From Carya illinoinensis (Eukaryota > Streptophyta > Magnoliopsida > Fagales > Juglandaceae): a stretch of DNA of 64,000 nucleotides. The notes below the pieces were generated by a model. The model ran no database searches, had not been told where the DNA came from, and saw nothing but the letters and a program-made list of their open reading frames with translations. A program made the translations under genes and the position numbers. Shown piece after piece: positions 1-10,530 of this stretch. The stretch's first letter is position 1. Each line of letters opens with the position of its first letter. The stretch is taken from assembly GCF_018687715.1 (NCBI RefSeq), contig NC_056766.1, forward strand, positions 37,853,433-37,917,432. The letters are read 5' to 3'.

Positions 1-496
1 GAATGGTTGCAAGCGGGCACACACGAGTCATTGGCTTTCCACAACAGACAATTCATGTGTACCAAAACATAATCAGCACCGTTGCATGCGAAGATGGAGA
101 TATAAACCTTCATCCTGTTCCTTGTGGGCCGTTCGACTAGGAATAGCATGCATCGTTCTTGTGCTCCACATGAAAATATAAGCTGAAAACGTGTGCAAGG
201 GTATTATATATAGATTCCCTATAATTTGTATTCGAACTCTAAGATTTACAGAGAGAAAGATAGACACTTAAAATAAATACCATAATAATTATAGAGTACT
301 TAGTGTTATGAAAATTTTATATATACTGTTATAAATGTTCTGAAATCTATCAAAGTCGATCAAACCAATAATCTTGTGTGGCATTAAGTGAAGGAGGTTA
401 TAAATTATAATGCAAAGCTAAGGCCTATATTGTGTGGATGATGTATGAAGAGGTTAATGAATATGATTCTTCTTCTTCTTTTCTTTTTCTTTCTTT

Positions 497-535
<39 letters not shown>

Positions 536-561
536 TGGAGATTTGGGGAGGGAGATTGGGG
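1..561. other. Left edge, no gene recognised
   Basis: I see no conserved coding sequence here. A short open frame at the very start (plus strand, ending in a stop at about position 70) could be the tail of a gene lying outside the window, but it matches nothing I recognise. A long T tract occupies about 499-530 and precedes the small transposon at 562. Confidence 0.4.
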
Positions 562-729
562 GTTTGGGTGTTGAGGAGAGTTGTAAATAGTAGTAAAAAA
601 ATATGTGAAAAGTAATAATAAATAATTAATAATAATAAAAAGTAAGGAATAGTAGTAAAAGTAGATAAAAAGTAATAATAAAGTAATGAATAATAGTAAG
701 AAGTGTTAAAGATACCTCAACACCCAAAC
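562..729. mobile_element. 168-bp MITE with perfect 15-bp terminal inverted repeats
   Basis: The ends gtttgggtgttgagg (562-576) and cctcaacacccaaac (715-729) are exact reverse complements. The interior is AT-rich with repeated agtaataata-type words and has no coding capacity. I could not find a clear target-site duplication, so the superfamily is unassigned. A similar AT-rich segment starting gtttgggtac lies at about 12829-12997. Confidence 0.75.
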
Positions 730-1345
730 ACAATAGGCACATCTAAACCACATGCTTTTGACGGTTTGATAAAATCACATTGAGTAGCAACTCCCACGTT
801 GATTTTTTATTAGTTGGAGTTGGATCTATCATGTTTCTAATGATTTTCAATATATAATAACCTTGACTAATCTTTGTTTAAGTCCATATATACTTGATTT
901 TGCTCCAACTTTTATATCATTCAATAATATGAGAAAAAAGTGGCAATAGTTCGACTAGAAAAAATATTAGTGATTTATGCATTATAGAGCACAAGTTTCG
1001 CGCACTCCTTCAGAGAAAAATAAGAAAAATGTGGGACACACAAACTAACTTCTTCATGATGAATCCAATTTTATACAAAATAGAATGAGAGAGAAGTGCA
1101 CACCCTAAAACCGTATCTGGCATTATTAAAAACAAATACAACCTTATGTTAAGAAAGAAAACATCGAATTAACAGCAAGTTCAATACAAGTTGAAATGAA
1201 GAAAAAAAATTGATACCATTCAATTAGCAGACCAAATTAACAGCAGCTTCAAAATTGTGATACATCAGACAGCAGGTCGTTTGAGGGGCAGTTTATAAAC
1301 TACATTCCATATTTTTTAGTGTATGTATTACATGCTTTCTTAAAA

Positions 1346-3924
1346 CTAATTCATCTTACTGATTAGTTCATTGATTTGATCCTCACGATTCCCAGTGTCT
1401 CCCCCTTGCTTGTACAACATTTTGCTTCCTAGCAAGCCTTCTGGCTTCTTGAGTTTAAAGGGATATAAAAATTTAGTAACCTCCTTGAAATGTGGACCAA
1501 CATTTGCGATCTCGTGCACAATATCTTCGATGCATATGATGCCAAACTTCCCTAATGCCTGCAGCAAAAGACAGGCAGAAAGAGGATTAGAAACTTTAGG
1601 CCAAAAAGATGTTTAAACTCCAGGATTCAACTCTATACCTGTTCAATGATGTTATTGTCTGTGAGGGGAACCCGCTGCTTGTCTATCTTTGCATAACCCT
1701 TCTTGTAAATCAGCTCCTTAATGCTCTTTAGATTTGGGTATCTTCACAAACAAGCAAATCTCGTTAGAATAACAAAACACTATAAGGGGCACATCAAGTA
1801 AGGGCATCATAAGAATAATCTTCCTCATTTGAATTTCAAAATGCAAGGAAATTCACGTATCAAGGGAAAAAATCAACTTAAAAGAGCCTGATACTCAGAT
1901 TTCTGTGGCTTGTTAGCATGCCTGATCCAAGAAGGTGGTCACATAGATCTTTTTTTTTTTGATAAGTAGGTGGTCACATAGATCTTAAATAAGTAAAGTA
2001 GAAACCCCCAAGGCAATGTTGATGATCTGATCCAAAATTATAAATATAAATTTGTCGATGCTATCTGGAAAAGAATTAGTTACTGCAGGAAGAGCATTAT
2101 GAAATAATAGTCTATAGAAAGAACCCAAAAGACAGAAAAACAAGTAAACAACAGGAACACAAAGCTACTTACTCCTAGTCCTTAATGTAAAGCTAAAAGC
2201 TTTATTTGAATTATTGTTCAAGTTCCCTCTAGATATTGACATTTATCCTACAGCTTGTTCAGTACATCATTTGTATTGTATCAGAATTAGAAAAACAAGG
2301 TTGTGTATCCTACCCATATGTGACGTATGGCTCCACTCTTTGCAGCTTTTCCATAATCCCTTCATTTACCTTCACAAATATACCACTGAATGTTGACCTC
2401 AAGCTCATGTTGTACAAGACCTTCCTCGTTTTTTGATGGATTTCTCTTTTCCTGGGACACAGAAGGAGATATCAGGAAAAAAAAGGTACATAGACCACGA
2501 AAAATCACCACAAAACATCAGAATCCCACCCATGTATGCGAATGACAAAAAGCAGTTTCGATTTTGTTGGCGCTGATGTCGGTTGTTTCCTCTTTACCCT
2601 ATGTTTCATCTTAATGAGGTCCAACTCCTGCATGAAAACAAAAGATAAGACTTATTCAACAGTTTTCAAATATGAACTGTGTCGAACTTTTGACAGGCAA
2701 CTAGGCAAGTGAATATATTATTAAATTGCAGAAAATGCAAGAACAGCCATCTTGCAAAACATTGGCCTAGGAGACATTAAGCTTAAAATAAAACTCACAT
2801 GACTACCTTTCCAATCCTATAAACTGGACACCTGGATGAGCAAACACATTTTAATGAATATTGCACGCTTCTCACTTAGTTATCATAGAAAACTCCATCA
2901 CACCTACTATCAGGATATTGCACAATAGGCCTGTCTAATATACCAAACTTTGGCAGGAAAGTGCAGGAAAAGCACCTATATAGTTATTCAGACATGGTAG
3001 ATCTTTAAAAACTTAATTATTCCTGAGGGTGTGAACTTCACAACTTCAACAATCAGGACACGTTTCCATTTCCTGATACAACATAACTAAATTTTCTTGA
3101 TCGGTTACAAAACTAAATGGACACTGTCTGAGTCCATTTAACATAGTTTTATATTCTATTATCCTTCCTAACATTTCACTCATCTAACAACATAGTTTTA
3201 GATGCTAAAGTCCTCCTGATATTTTAGCCATGGAGCATTTCCAACTAATCACTCACACCATACCCTCAATTACTACTTTTCTAAATTTTGTATATACTGC
3301 CTAACCCAAAAACTCATGCCTCAAATAAATGAAACAACGGTTTTCACTCCTCCAAAGAACACTAGAAAGAGAACTTCAAATTCCCCTATTCCAACTTTTC
3401 TAAAATGTCAATCTCCTAAACAAATAGTCTACAAATAGAAACAGTCCCAGCTATCTCAACCCCGTGATGGGTACATAATAATGGCCACCATCAAAATAAT
3501 GCCCAATGCTAAAACTTCTGCATTCTGGCGTATGGAACAAGAAGTTATATCAACCAACAAAAAACATGGAAATACATTCTACAAATTCCAACTGCTAAAA
3601 AGCAAATAAAGAAACATTACATCAGTGTCATAAAAAAAACAGTACAACCTTAAACCTCGTGATAAAGTAAAATAAAGCACACGCACGCAAACTGAGATAC
3701 AGGGTTCGCGTACATATATAGATAGAAACAGTTACCCTAGCGCGGTACTCTTTGATGAAGTCCTCGGGCATTCTGATGAAGTCATGCTTGGCTTTCTTCC
3801 TAATCAAAGAGTTTCTCTCTTCATACTGGGCTTTCCTCTTGAGTGCCCATTCTTCATTGCTCTTTCTTTTCTTCAATATTATCTCCGGTATGTAAGTGAA
3901 CGGCTTCGGCTCCTCTTCTGCCAT
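1346..3924 (-). CDS. RPL7: 60S ribosomal protein L7 (uL30 family), five exons
   Basis: This gene encodes large-subunit ribosomal protein L7 (uL30), which binds rRNA in the cytosolic 60S subunit. I placed the exons by GT/AG borders and reading phase: 3736-3924, 2530-2627, 2314-2451, 1639-1741 and 1346-1558. They join to 741 nt, or 246 residues, close to the roughly 247 residues of the Arabidopsis L7-1 isoform. The N-terminus begins [14 protein letters not shown] and is lysine/arginine rich, as in the family's eukaryotic extension. The conserved segments [48 protein letters not shown] and [19 protein letters not shown] follow in the expected order. It resembles the divergent L7-1 (At1g80750-like) type more than the major L7 isoforms; that assignment is from memory. 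No frameshift or internal stop is visible, so it appears intact. Confidence 0.93.
1933..1985. repeat. Tiny poly(A) retro-insertion flanked by an 18-bp target duplication
   Basis: Inside the third intron of RPL7 the 18-mer aggtggtcacatagatct occurs at 1933-1950 and again at 1968-1985. The 17 bp between them are ten T residues followed by gataagt. Read on the minus strand this is acttatc followed by an A tail, which looks like the extreme 3' end of a LINE/SINE transcript. A long target duplication plus a poly(A)-ended insert is the signature of target-primed reverse transcription. Confidence 0.6.
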
Positions 3925-4660
3925 CGTCTTTCTTTTCCTGCCCTGTATGCAATTTATTTAAAGCTGTTCAATTCTTCTCTGCTTAGTTTTTCTAAACTTT
4001 CTTGATAACCAAACGAAAAACAACCCTAAATTGAAATCCCATATAAGCTGTTCAATGCACCACTATAACACCCCTTCTCTATGGTCACCATGCACCTAGC
4101 ATTCAAAACGCCAGTTAGCAATCTGATTCGTTTATTGATATAGAAGCATAATTGAGAACCTTCAAAATGGGGATGAAAGCTCATTGGGTGTCTGAAAAAA
4201 ACAGAGGAAGGACCACTTTCAGCCCATCCAAGATATCCTGAGAAGCTACCTACGACTGTATTTGCCTTCTAAAGGACCAAAAGCTAAATGGAAAATTGGA
4301 ATTTCCTTGAAGCCCTTCTCAAAATATAAAAAAAAACCGCCACTACCATGAGTTCTTAACTATCTGCATTCAGACCTTCCATAAACGATTAAAAGAATAT
4401 GGAAACAGCATGAGTCTCGATAACTCTCCAATGAGTAAAGCTGTGCCAAAGCATCAAACATAGTTCAATCACCAAACGGAAAACAGAGTGGGAGAAAGAT
4501 AGAAGATGCTTACCGGCGTGCAGCAGACCAACGGAAAACAGAGGGCAGACGGCGTGGGTGGCGGCGGGAAAAAATTTACAGAGAAGAGAAAGTGGGTATC
4601 TGGAGGTTGGGGGGACGACGCGCTGGAGACAGGGCATACGGAAGAGATAAAAGGGTTTGG
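3925..4660 (-). promoter_or_regulatory. RPL7 5' UTR with leader intron and telo-box-like motif
   Basis: Upstream of the RPL7 start codon on the minus strand, a good acceptor (TTGCATACAG, exon resuming at 3942) pairs with a consensus donor (CCG|GTAAGC, exon ending at 4514). This suggests a 571-bp intron in the 5' untranslated leader. Further upstream, minus-strand AAACCCTT (4651-4658) resembles the telo box (AAACCCTA) that is frequent in promoters of plant ribosomal-protein genes. The transcription start itself cannot be placed from sequence alone. Confidence 0.55.
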
Positions 4661-4846
4661 TGCGTCGTTTAGAACGTCGTCGTTTTGGTCCTCTTCCAGT
4701 GAAAAATGCTACGTACCTCGCCCACACCACACCCCATCATATAATTTGTTATTTTTTTTTTATTTTATTTAAATGTATATATTTACACATGTAATATGTA
4801 TATTTAAATATAACGGTAAAAATGACAAATCTACGTAGATATATGA

Positions 4847-5637
4847 GGGTTTGGCTTGCATCTGTGTCAAAATAACAGGACATTTCCTATTAAACAATTA
4901 ATGATTATTTGTTACTAACCAGCTATTTAATAACTTTTATTTCTTATATGTCCAACATATATAATCATTTTTAAATATTTATTCATTAAATATAAAGGTT
5001 TGGCTTGCATATTTATTTATTAAATATTCATTAAACATATTTATTTATTAAATATACAGGAGGCAAGCCAGACCTAAATATAATAACTTGTAACAAATAT
5101 ATTTATATCTTTTACTTTTATAATATTTATATATTTTGATTTTATAATATTTATAATAAATAATATATTATATACCAACACGTAATAAATAACCTAACAA
5201 ATGCAAGTGCTTTAAATTTTATTTTAAGAAAATTTTGACAAAACATTTATACGAGTAATGTTAAATATATTTTAGAGTCTATAAATTTCATGTATTTTTT
5301 TTTTAAAATGAGTTTTAAAATTAAAAATATAATTTTTTAAATAAATCTCAAATGAGAATAATATAATTTGTTTTCACACGTCCCAAAATTAAAATTATAA
5401 ATATTATTTTTAAAGTTAGAGGGGGATAAAATATGTTGGGTACTTCATATATGAAAGTTATTAAGTGACAATATGAAAGATTTTGAGTGGACCGAAATGA
5501 GCACAAGTGTATATGGAGAGAGAAGAAAATAAGAAAGAATTTGAACGGTTAGGATTGCTTGTTAGTAGCCAATCATGGCCATTAATTCTTTAGCAGGAGA
5601 TTTCCTGTTATTTTGGCACAGGAGGCAAGCCAAACCC
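4847..5637. mobile_element. Non-autonomous Mutator-like element (MULE-MITE), 791 bp
   Basis: Terminal inverted repeats of about 57 bp begin gggtttggcttgc at 4847 and end gcaagccaaaccc at 5637. Similarity continues inward through caaaataacagga. The element is flanked by a perfect 9-bp duplication, gatatatga, at 4838-4846 and 5638-5646. Nine-bp duplications with long inverted repeats are typical of Mutator-like elements. There is no transposase reading frame, and the interior is very AT-rich. Confidence 0.85.
4996..5074. mobile_element. 79-bp deletion derivative of the same MULE family nested in the larger copy
   Basis: A second pair of ends, ggtttggcttgc at 4997-5008 and gcaagccagacc at 5063-5074, sits inside the larger element. 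It is flanked by taaatataa at 4987-4995 and 5075-5083, a 9-bp duplication of the expected size. The flank is AT-rich, so the duplication carries less weight than the end homology. Confidence 0.6.
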
Positions 5638-5684
5638 GATATATGATATAGGATATGATAGGTAGAGTTTTTCCTTAGGTCCAA

Positions 5685-6116
5685 ATTGGTTACACAAAAT
5701 TAAAAATCTAATCTCATCTCATCTCAATTCATTATTATAATTTTTTTCAAATCTCTATACAAAATATAATAAATAATTTAACTTTTTCAAATTTCAATAC
5801 AAAATTAATATTAAAAAAATTATATTATAATAATATTTTATTCATTACTATTTAAAATATTTCATCTCATATGTGTAACCAAACTGGACTGGCCCTATTT
5901 GGTTACCAAATCCTCTTTAACTCAATTCATCTCATCATTACACATTTTTCAAATCTCCATACACTTTTTCAAATTTCTATACAAAATATAATAAAAAAAA
6001 TTTCACATTTTCAAATCCCAACACACTCATAATATTTAAAACTAACATTCTAACAATATTTTATTTTTAACTCAACTCATCTCAATTCAACTCAACCTAA
6101 CATCAAAACCCAACAT
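5685..6116. mobile_element. Two adjacent MITEs of a ctcatctcatctcaattc-type family
   Basis: The first element (about 5685-5883) has 10-bp inverted ends, ttggttacac and gtgtaaccaa, around an AT-rich core. The second (about 5896-6116) starts tttggttacc and has the same internal order of words (ctcaattcatctcatc, caaatctccatac, aatataataa, aacaatattttat). Related, more decayed copies lie at about 10890-11065, 25836-26232 and 33798-34022. None carries a reading frame. Confidence 0.6.
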
Positions 6117-8330
6117 AATGTTTGGATTCCGAAATCAACCATTTTCCCTACAAACCTTTAATTTAAATTATTTTTAACCCTTTATGAAAATGTTTCATCT
6201 TCACTTTCAGGGATGATTCTAGTTTTGATTTGAGCCAAATTTGTTGCTAGATTTTTACTTTATATTATGTAATTTTTTATGCAATAATTGGAATTTTTAC
6301 CTTTGAAGACAAATTTCTCATAATTTTGGATTTCCATAATTCTATAAGTCCGGCTTGTAAATTTCATGGCTTAGTTTGAATTTTATCAATAAAATTTACT
6401 CTCAATATTTTTTTTTTCTCTATTATGCATCTTTTCTCAATCACAATATCTAGTTTCTGTTAATTAACAATTGTCAGAATCATTCTAATTTTTTCTGACG
6501 TCATCATCACAATTCATAAATTTTTCAGGGAAATATCCTACCCCTGTATATATATTTCTCATTGAAATTATACAATTGTTTGTAACGATTTTTTTTTTTT
6601 CTATTGAAAATGTAATTACTTTTGTGACCATGTGGAATTAATAAGAAATACTCATAATAAGCAACCAAATTATCATCATTTCATTACTCGTTTTCTTTAT
6701 AATTTGCAACAAATTTATTTGTTAAAATTAAAAGGACAAATCGTTGGGATACTTATTTGATACTGTGTATTCTTATTTGCAACCAAATTATGGCCGTTGG
6801 GAATGTGTATTGCAACAACCATCTTCATTGGAATTATTAAAAATATCATTGGGAAATCTATTTTAGTGCTGGCCAGTTAGGGCTGGGCAAAAACTCCTTT
6901 AATTTCGACTCCGTCTAACGCTTGCTTTGACTTTTTCGAAGTTGGAAAAACAGGATTTCGAAGTCGGAATTTATTTTGAATGTCATGCAGAAGTGGAAGA
7001 AGTAGTACTATGCACTGTAAGTCTTAGCCTATTGCGAGGTTTCCTCATACAGCCTTGAGGCTCGTCAGCAGTGTACTCCTTTCCGCCGTTCGTCACTTTG
7101 AGACTCCAACTTCAAGCATGGTTTGATCATCAATCAATTTGATATTGGTAGTTGTTAACTTGTTGTCCGTTGTGGGCCTTAAATTGGATTGGATTATTTG
7201 TGGAGTTTGAGTATAATTGGTGTATCTTTATCTGATGAGTGATGTGCATTGACATCTATTATACTATTGCATGCATTTTCACGTCTCATGGTTGAAAAGT
7301 GAATTTTCGTGTTGAGAAAGGCCTTTGGGTCCATGCGTATCACGACCTCAAGTAAGGCATTATCTTGGTGAATCTCCTCTGTTTATTTAGGAGCGTAATA
7401 AACTGAATGACATCATTTGGATTGTCGTTAGGCAACAACGGAATCGGATAAGATGGTAACAATCTCGTGCCGACTCTATGGCCCCTCTGCTGGTGGGGGT
7501 TAGAGGATGCTTGGTCACGAACGCGTTGAGCGCAGAATTGGGCATCACTTGTTACAAAATCACACACATGTCCTTACCCATGGTGTGTCGAAGGGAGTCA
7601 GAATGTGCAGATAATCCCTAAGGGAGATCATAGTGCAAGTGGAATAAATTGATACATTGGGTTATTTTCTAGAAAAGGGACGGATGTTGATAAATGAATA
7701 TGTGGGTCATTTTCTGAGAAAATAATGGATTTATGTTTGGACAATTTTATGAAAAAATGGCAGATAGTATTTAATCGATGTATTTTGGGCCAAATAAGAT
7801 TTTTGGCGTGAGTTGAAAATATGTTCATTTTCATCGAAAATGATGGTTTTGATCTCATGCATTTTTCATCATGTGCATGCATACATATCGGTTGTTTAAA
7901 TATGTTTTTCTCTCATGGATTGTTTGGTTGGTTACTTATTGAGACTCATAATTTCACGTAGTATTCTTACCTTACTGTTTCGTTTTATGGAATCATAAAT
8001 TTTAATGCAGGGAATGATATTGAGCTCAAGGGATTGGCTTTGCCGAATGAATGACTTGTGGTTGCTTTTTGACATGGCATTTGTTTCCCTTTTCAACTAT
8101 GTATTTTGGCTTGTAAATTATTTTTATGGATAACTGTATAACCCTTTTTAAAATCATTTATTTTGGTAGTTTTGTATTTAAAATTATAGTACTTAGTTAA
8201 CTATCTTTTATTTATCTGCTACGATTTTTACTGTATATTTTTTGCATATATACACATTTAGCACTTATTATTTAGGGCACGTGACACCTATTGTCATCAT
8301 CCCAATATCACGCTTCTCGCATTTTCATAC
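6117..8330. other. Gene-poor stretch with an unidentified, moderately GC-rich repeat-like segment
   Basis: No conserved protein is visible in any frame. The part from about 6880 to 8310 is less AT-rich than its surroundings and reads like a decayed transposon or LTR, with mixed composition, no long frame, and an abrupt return to AT-rich DNA. I found neither terminal repeats nor protein domains, so I do not assign it. Confidence 0.3.
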
Positions 8331-10141
8331 GTGAGATTCGACGAAGCCACAGAAACCAAACTAAACTGACCAGTTTTCAATCCTAACTCAAATGATTTGG
8401 TAAAAGACTGAACCGTAAAGAATAGGCCTAACATGAGAGGTATTGATACTACACAATATAATGTAATTTATTTATGGCAAATCACAATTTGATATACATT
8501 TGAGAGAAAAGGGTACGTCCTCTTTTCTCAATTTGATATACCATCTTCATTTAATGAGATCCTGAAATATTTTATAATAATAGTTAACGGAAATTACTCT
8601 AAAAAGATACCTTTTCTTTTCTCTTTTCTTTTACTTACGAAAAAGGCATGCATAAGAAGATCAAATCCAAACATGTGAAGAAAACTGTAAGCTTCAAGCC
8701 CAATACCAATATGCAACTCGACTGTCATGAACACTTGTTCGACCTATTGCTGGTTTGGGCTGGGTCTCGAAAGACTCTTTCATCGTATGGTAATTTAGAA
8801 CTCTCCACAAGAGCTCTTTGCCTTTTCTCCCATGTGGGTCATGGCATTTATCTTCTCTCCCTTTCTTTCTTTTTTTCTCCCAAGCCTAGTAGCATGAATG
8901 ATGACAAAATCAAGATTGAAGAATAGTATAATTAATCGCTAAAAGGTTATTCTTTCATCTAACCTATCTTTAATTAATATATGTATCTATGTAAAGAAAA
9001 TCTATCTAGAAATCTTACTTTTCACATATCAGTATATTGCTGATGTGGAAACTAGGACCGAAATTTGAGTCTGCCGGTTTGATTTTGGCCCAAACTCGAA
9101 ACCGATCAACTGATTGTTTTGTATAGCCAAAACCGGCAGAAACTGATCGATAGAGAGAAAAAACTTTTCACATTAACCATGTTAAAAAATGATTAGTAAT
9201 TTGATTTTTTTCAAAATTACAGTAGGTTCGATTATAAGTATTATAGTAACACACTAACTTGTATGTACCAATGTATATATATATATACATATATAACGTT
9301 TCACGTGAAGGATAAGCTATATAGGTTAATGTTGCGTGAAAATATTTCAGCCTTCAAGGGACACGAAATTAATTAATCACTCAGGCCGCAGACACATGAA
9401 AGTTTCCTTTTTTTTGAATGATTATATATATATATATATATACACACACGCAATAATTATGTGATGCTCATGTGAATGCTGAAAAAATAATTAATTGCAG
9501 ATTTAAATTGGAGAGAGAAGACTGATAATAGTGTGGTAGGCATCATAAAAAAGGGAAGCCATTTTACGTGATATATATATATAGGCCGAATTTAATTAAT
9601 TATAACCTAAAGTATGTAGCAAGAAAGAGATTTTATGATAAAGTTATGACGACACAACATATTTATACAAAAATTAACGTAAGCTAGCTTTGTCCGGTCG
9701 GTCAATTCATCTACACGTAAGTTTATGAAGTCATGCGTGTTGTCCATTTTCTGCAGCTGGCCGTCGCCTCTGCTGTCCGCTACTACTTTTCTTAACAGTG
9801 ACGATACTTCAAAAAAATCAGTTTTTTACATTTTTGTTTTAAAATAAAAACGTTTTCATAAATTTCATTATAAATGTGAAATACTTAAGTCATATAAACA
9901 AATAAAATTTTTTTATACAAATAAAAATGCGGGAGAAATAAAAAAGATGTAGGGTGGTTTGTCTGCTTGGCTCCTCAAACATAGTCTAGTTCATAGCTCT
10001 TTGGACTTAGATTCAGATTGTATATCCATAATCCAATTAATAATATGATCAATCTTTCATTTTACAATATTCTATATAATTATATATAATAGAATACTAG
10101 ATGCATGCAAAAATATATTAGGGTTAGAAAATATTTAGAAA
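8331..10141. other. AT-rich intergenic DNA with short hairpin-like repeats
   Basis: No gene is recognised. About 9069-9135 contains gccggtttgattttggcc facing ggccaaaaccggc-like sequence, a degraded inverted repeat. TA-rich microsatellites occur near 9276-9290 and 9423-9440. Confidence 0.35.
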
Positions 10142-10215
10142 GCGCTCTTAGTTCAATTCGATAGAAGGCGGGTCTCCAAAACCCAATGTTGTAGGTTCAA
10201 ATCCTACAAAGCTAG
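10142..10215 (+). pseudogene. trnW-CCA: Organellar tRNA-Trp(CCA)-like pseudogene in nuclear DNA
   Basis: These 74 nt follow the plastid-type tRNA-Trp that plant mitochondria also carry. They start gcgctcttagttca, have an anticodon loop ctccaaa with anticodon CCA, and a T-arm gtaggttcaaatcctac. Acceptor pairing has decayed at the 3' side (aaagcta in place of a complement to gcgctct) and a few loop bases differ. It therefore looks like a degenerating nuclear copy rather than a working gene. The adjoining mitochondrial rRNA fragment favours a mitochondrial donor. Confidence 0.75.
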
Positions 10216-10255
10216 CTTCAGCATTGCACGGGTCGATACACACAGCACCTAGTAT

Positions 10256-10525
10256 CCATCGTTTTCAATTAGGACTAATGGGGTATTTAATCTCATTCGC
10301 TTCCTTAGCTTTCATCTCTCAATGCCAGTGTTGGCCCAGTAGAGTGGTTTCGCCATTGGTGTTCTTTTCGATTGCTTCACATTTCAACTCTCCACCAAAA
10401 ATTCCCTTTGCCCCTACCGTACCTCATATTGATAGTTTCCACTGCCTGTTCATGGTTAAGCCCTAGGATTTGACGACAGAATTAAAAAGATAACTAAAAA
10501 CGGTATTTACTTGTTCCAGAATTCA
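10256..10525 (-). pseudogene. rrn18: Fragment of mitochondrial small-subunit rRNA (rrn18), antisense
   Basis: Read on the plus strand, this is the reverse complement of plant mitochondrial 18S rRNA. Recognisable blocks include aggactaatggggtattta, tttcatctctcaatgccag, ttggcccagtagagtg and gcccctaccgtacct, ending near aattaaaaagataac. It carries many substitutions, mostly C-to-T/G-to-A type changes expected of old nuclear organellar DNA. With the neighbouring trnW it forms a nuclear mitochondrial insertion (NUMT). The borders are approximate. Confidence 0.75.
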
Positions 10526-10530
10526 TTATC

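Noticed and set aside
8648..8926. 92-codon open frame on the plus strand
   Set aside because: It has no recognisable domain, low-complexity ends and no related copy in the window, so there is not enough to call a gene.
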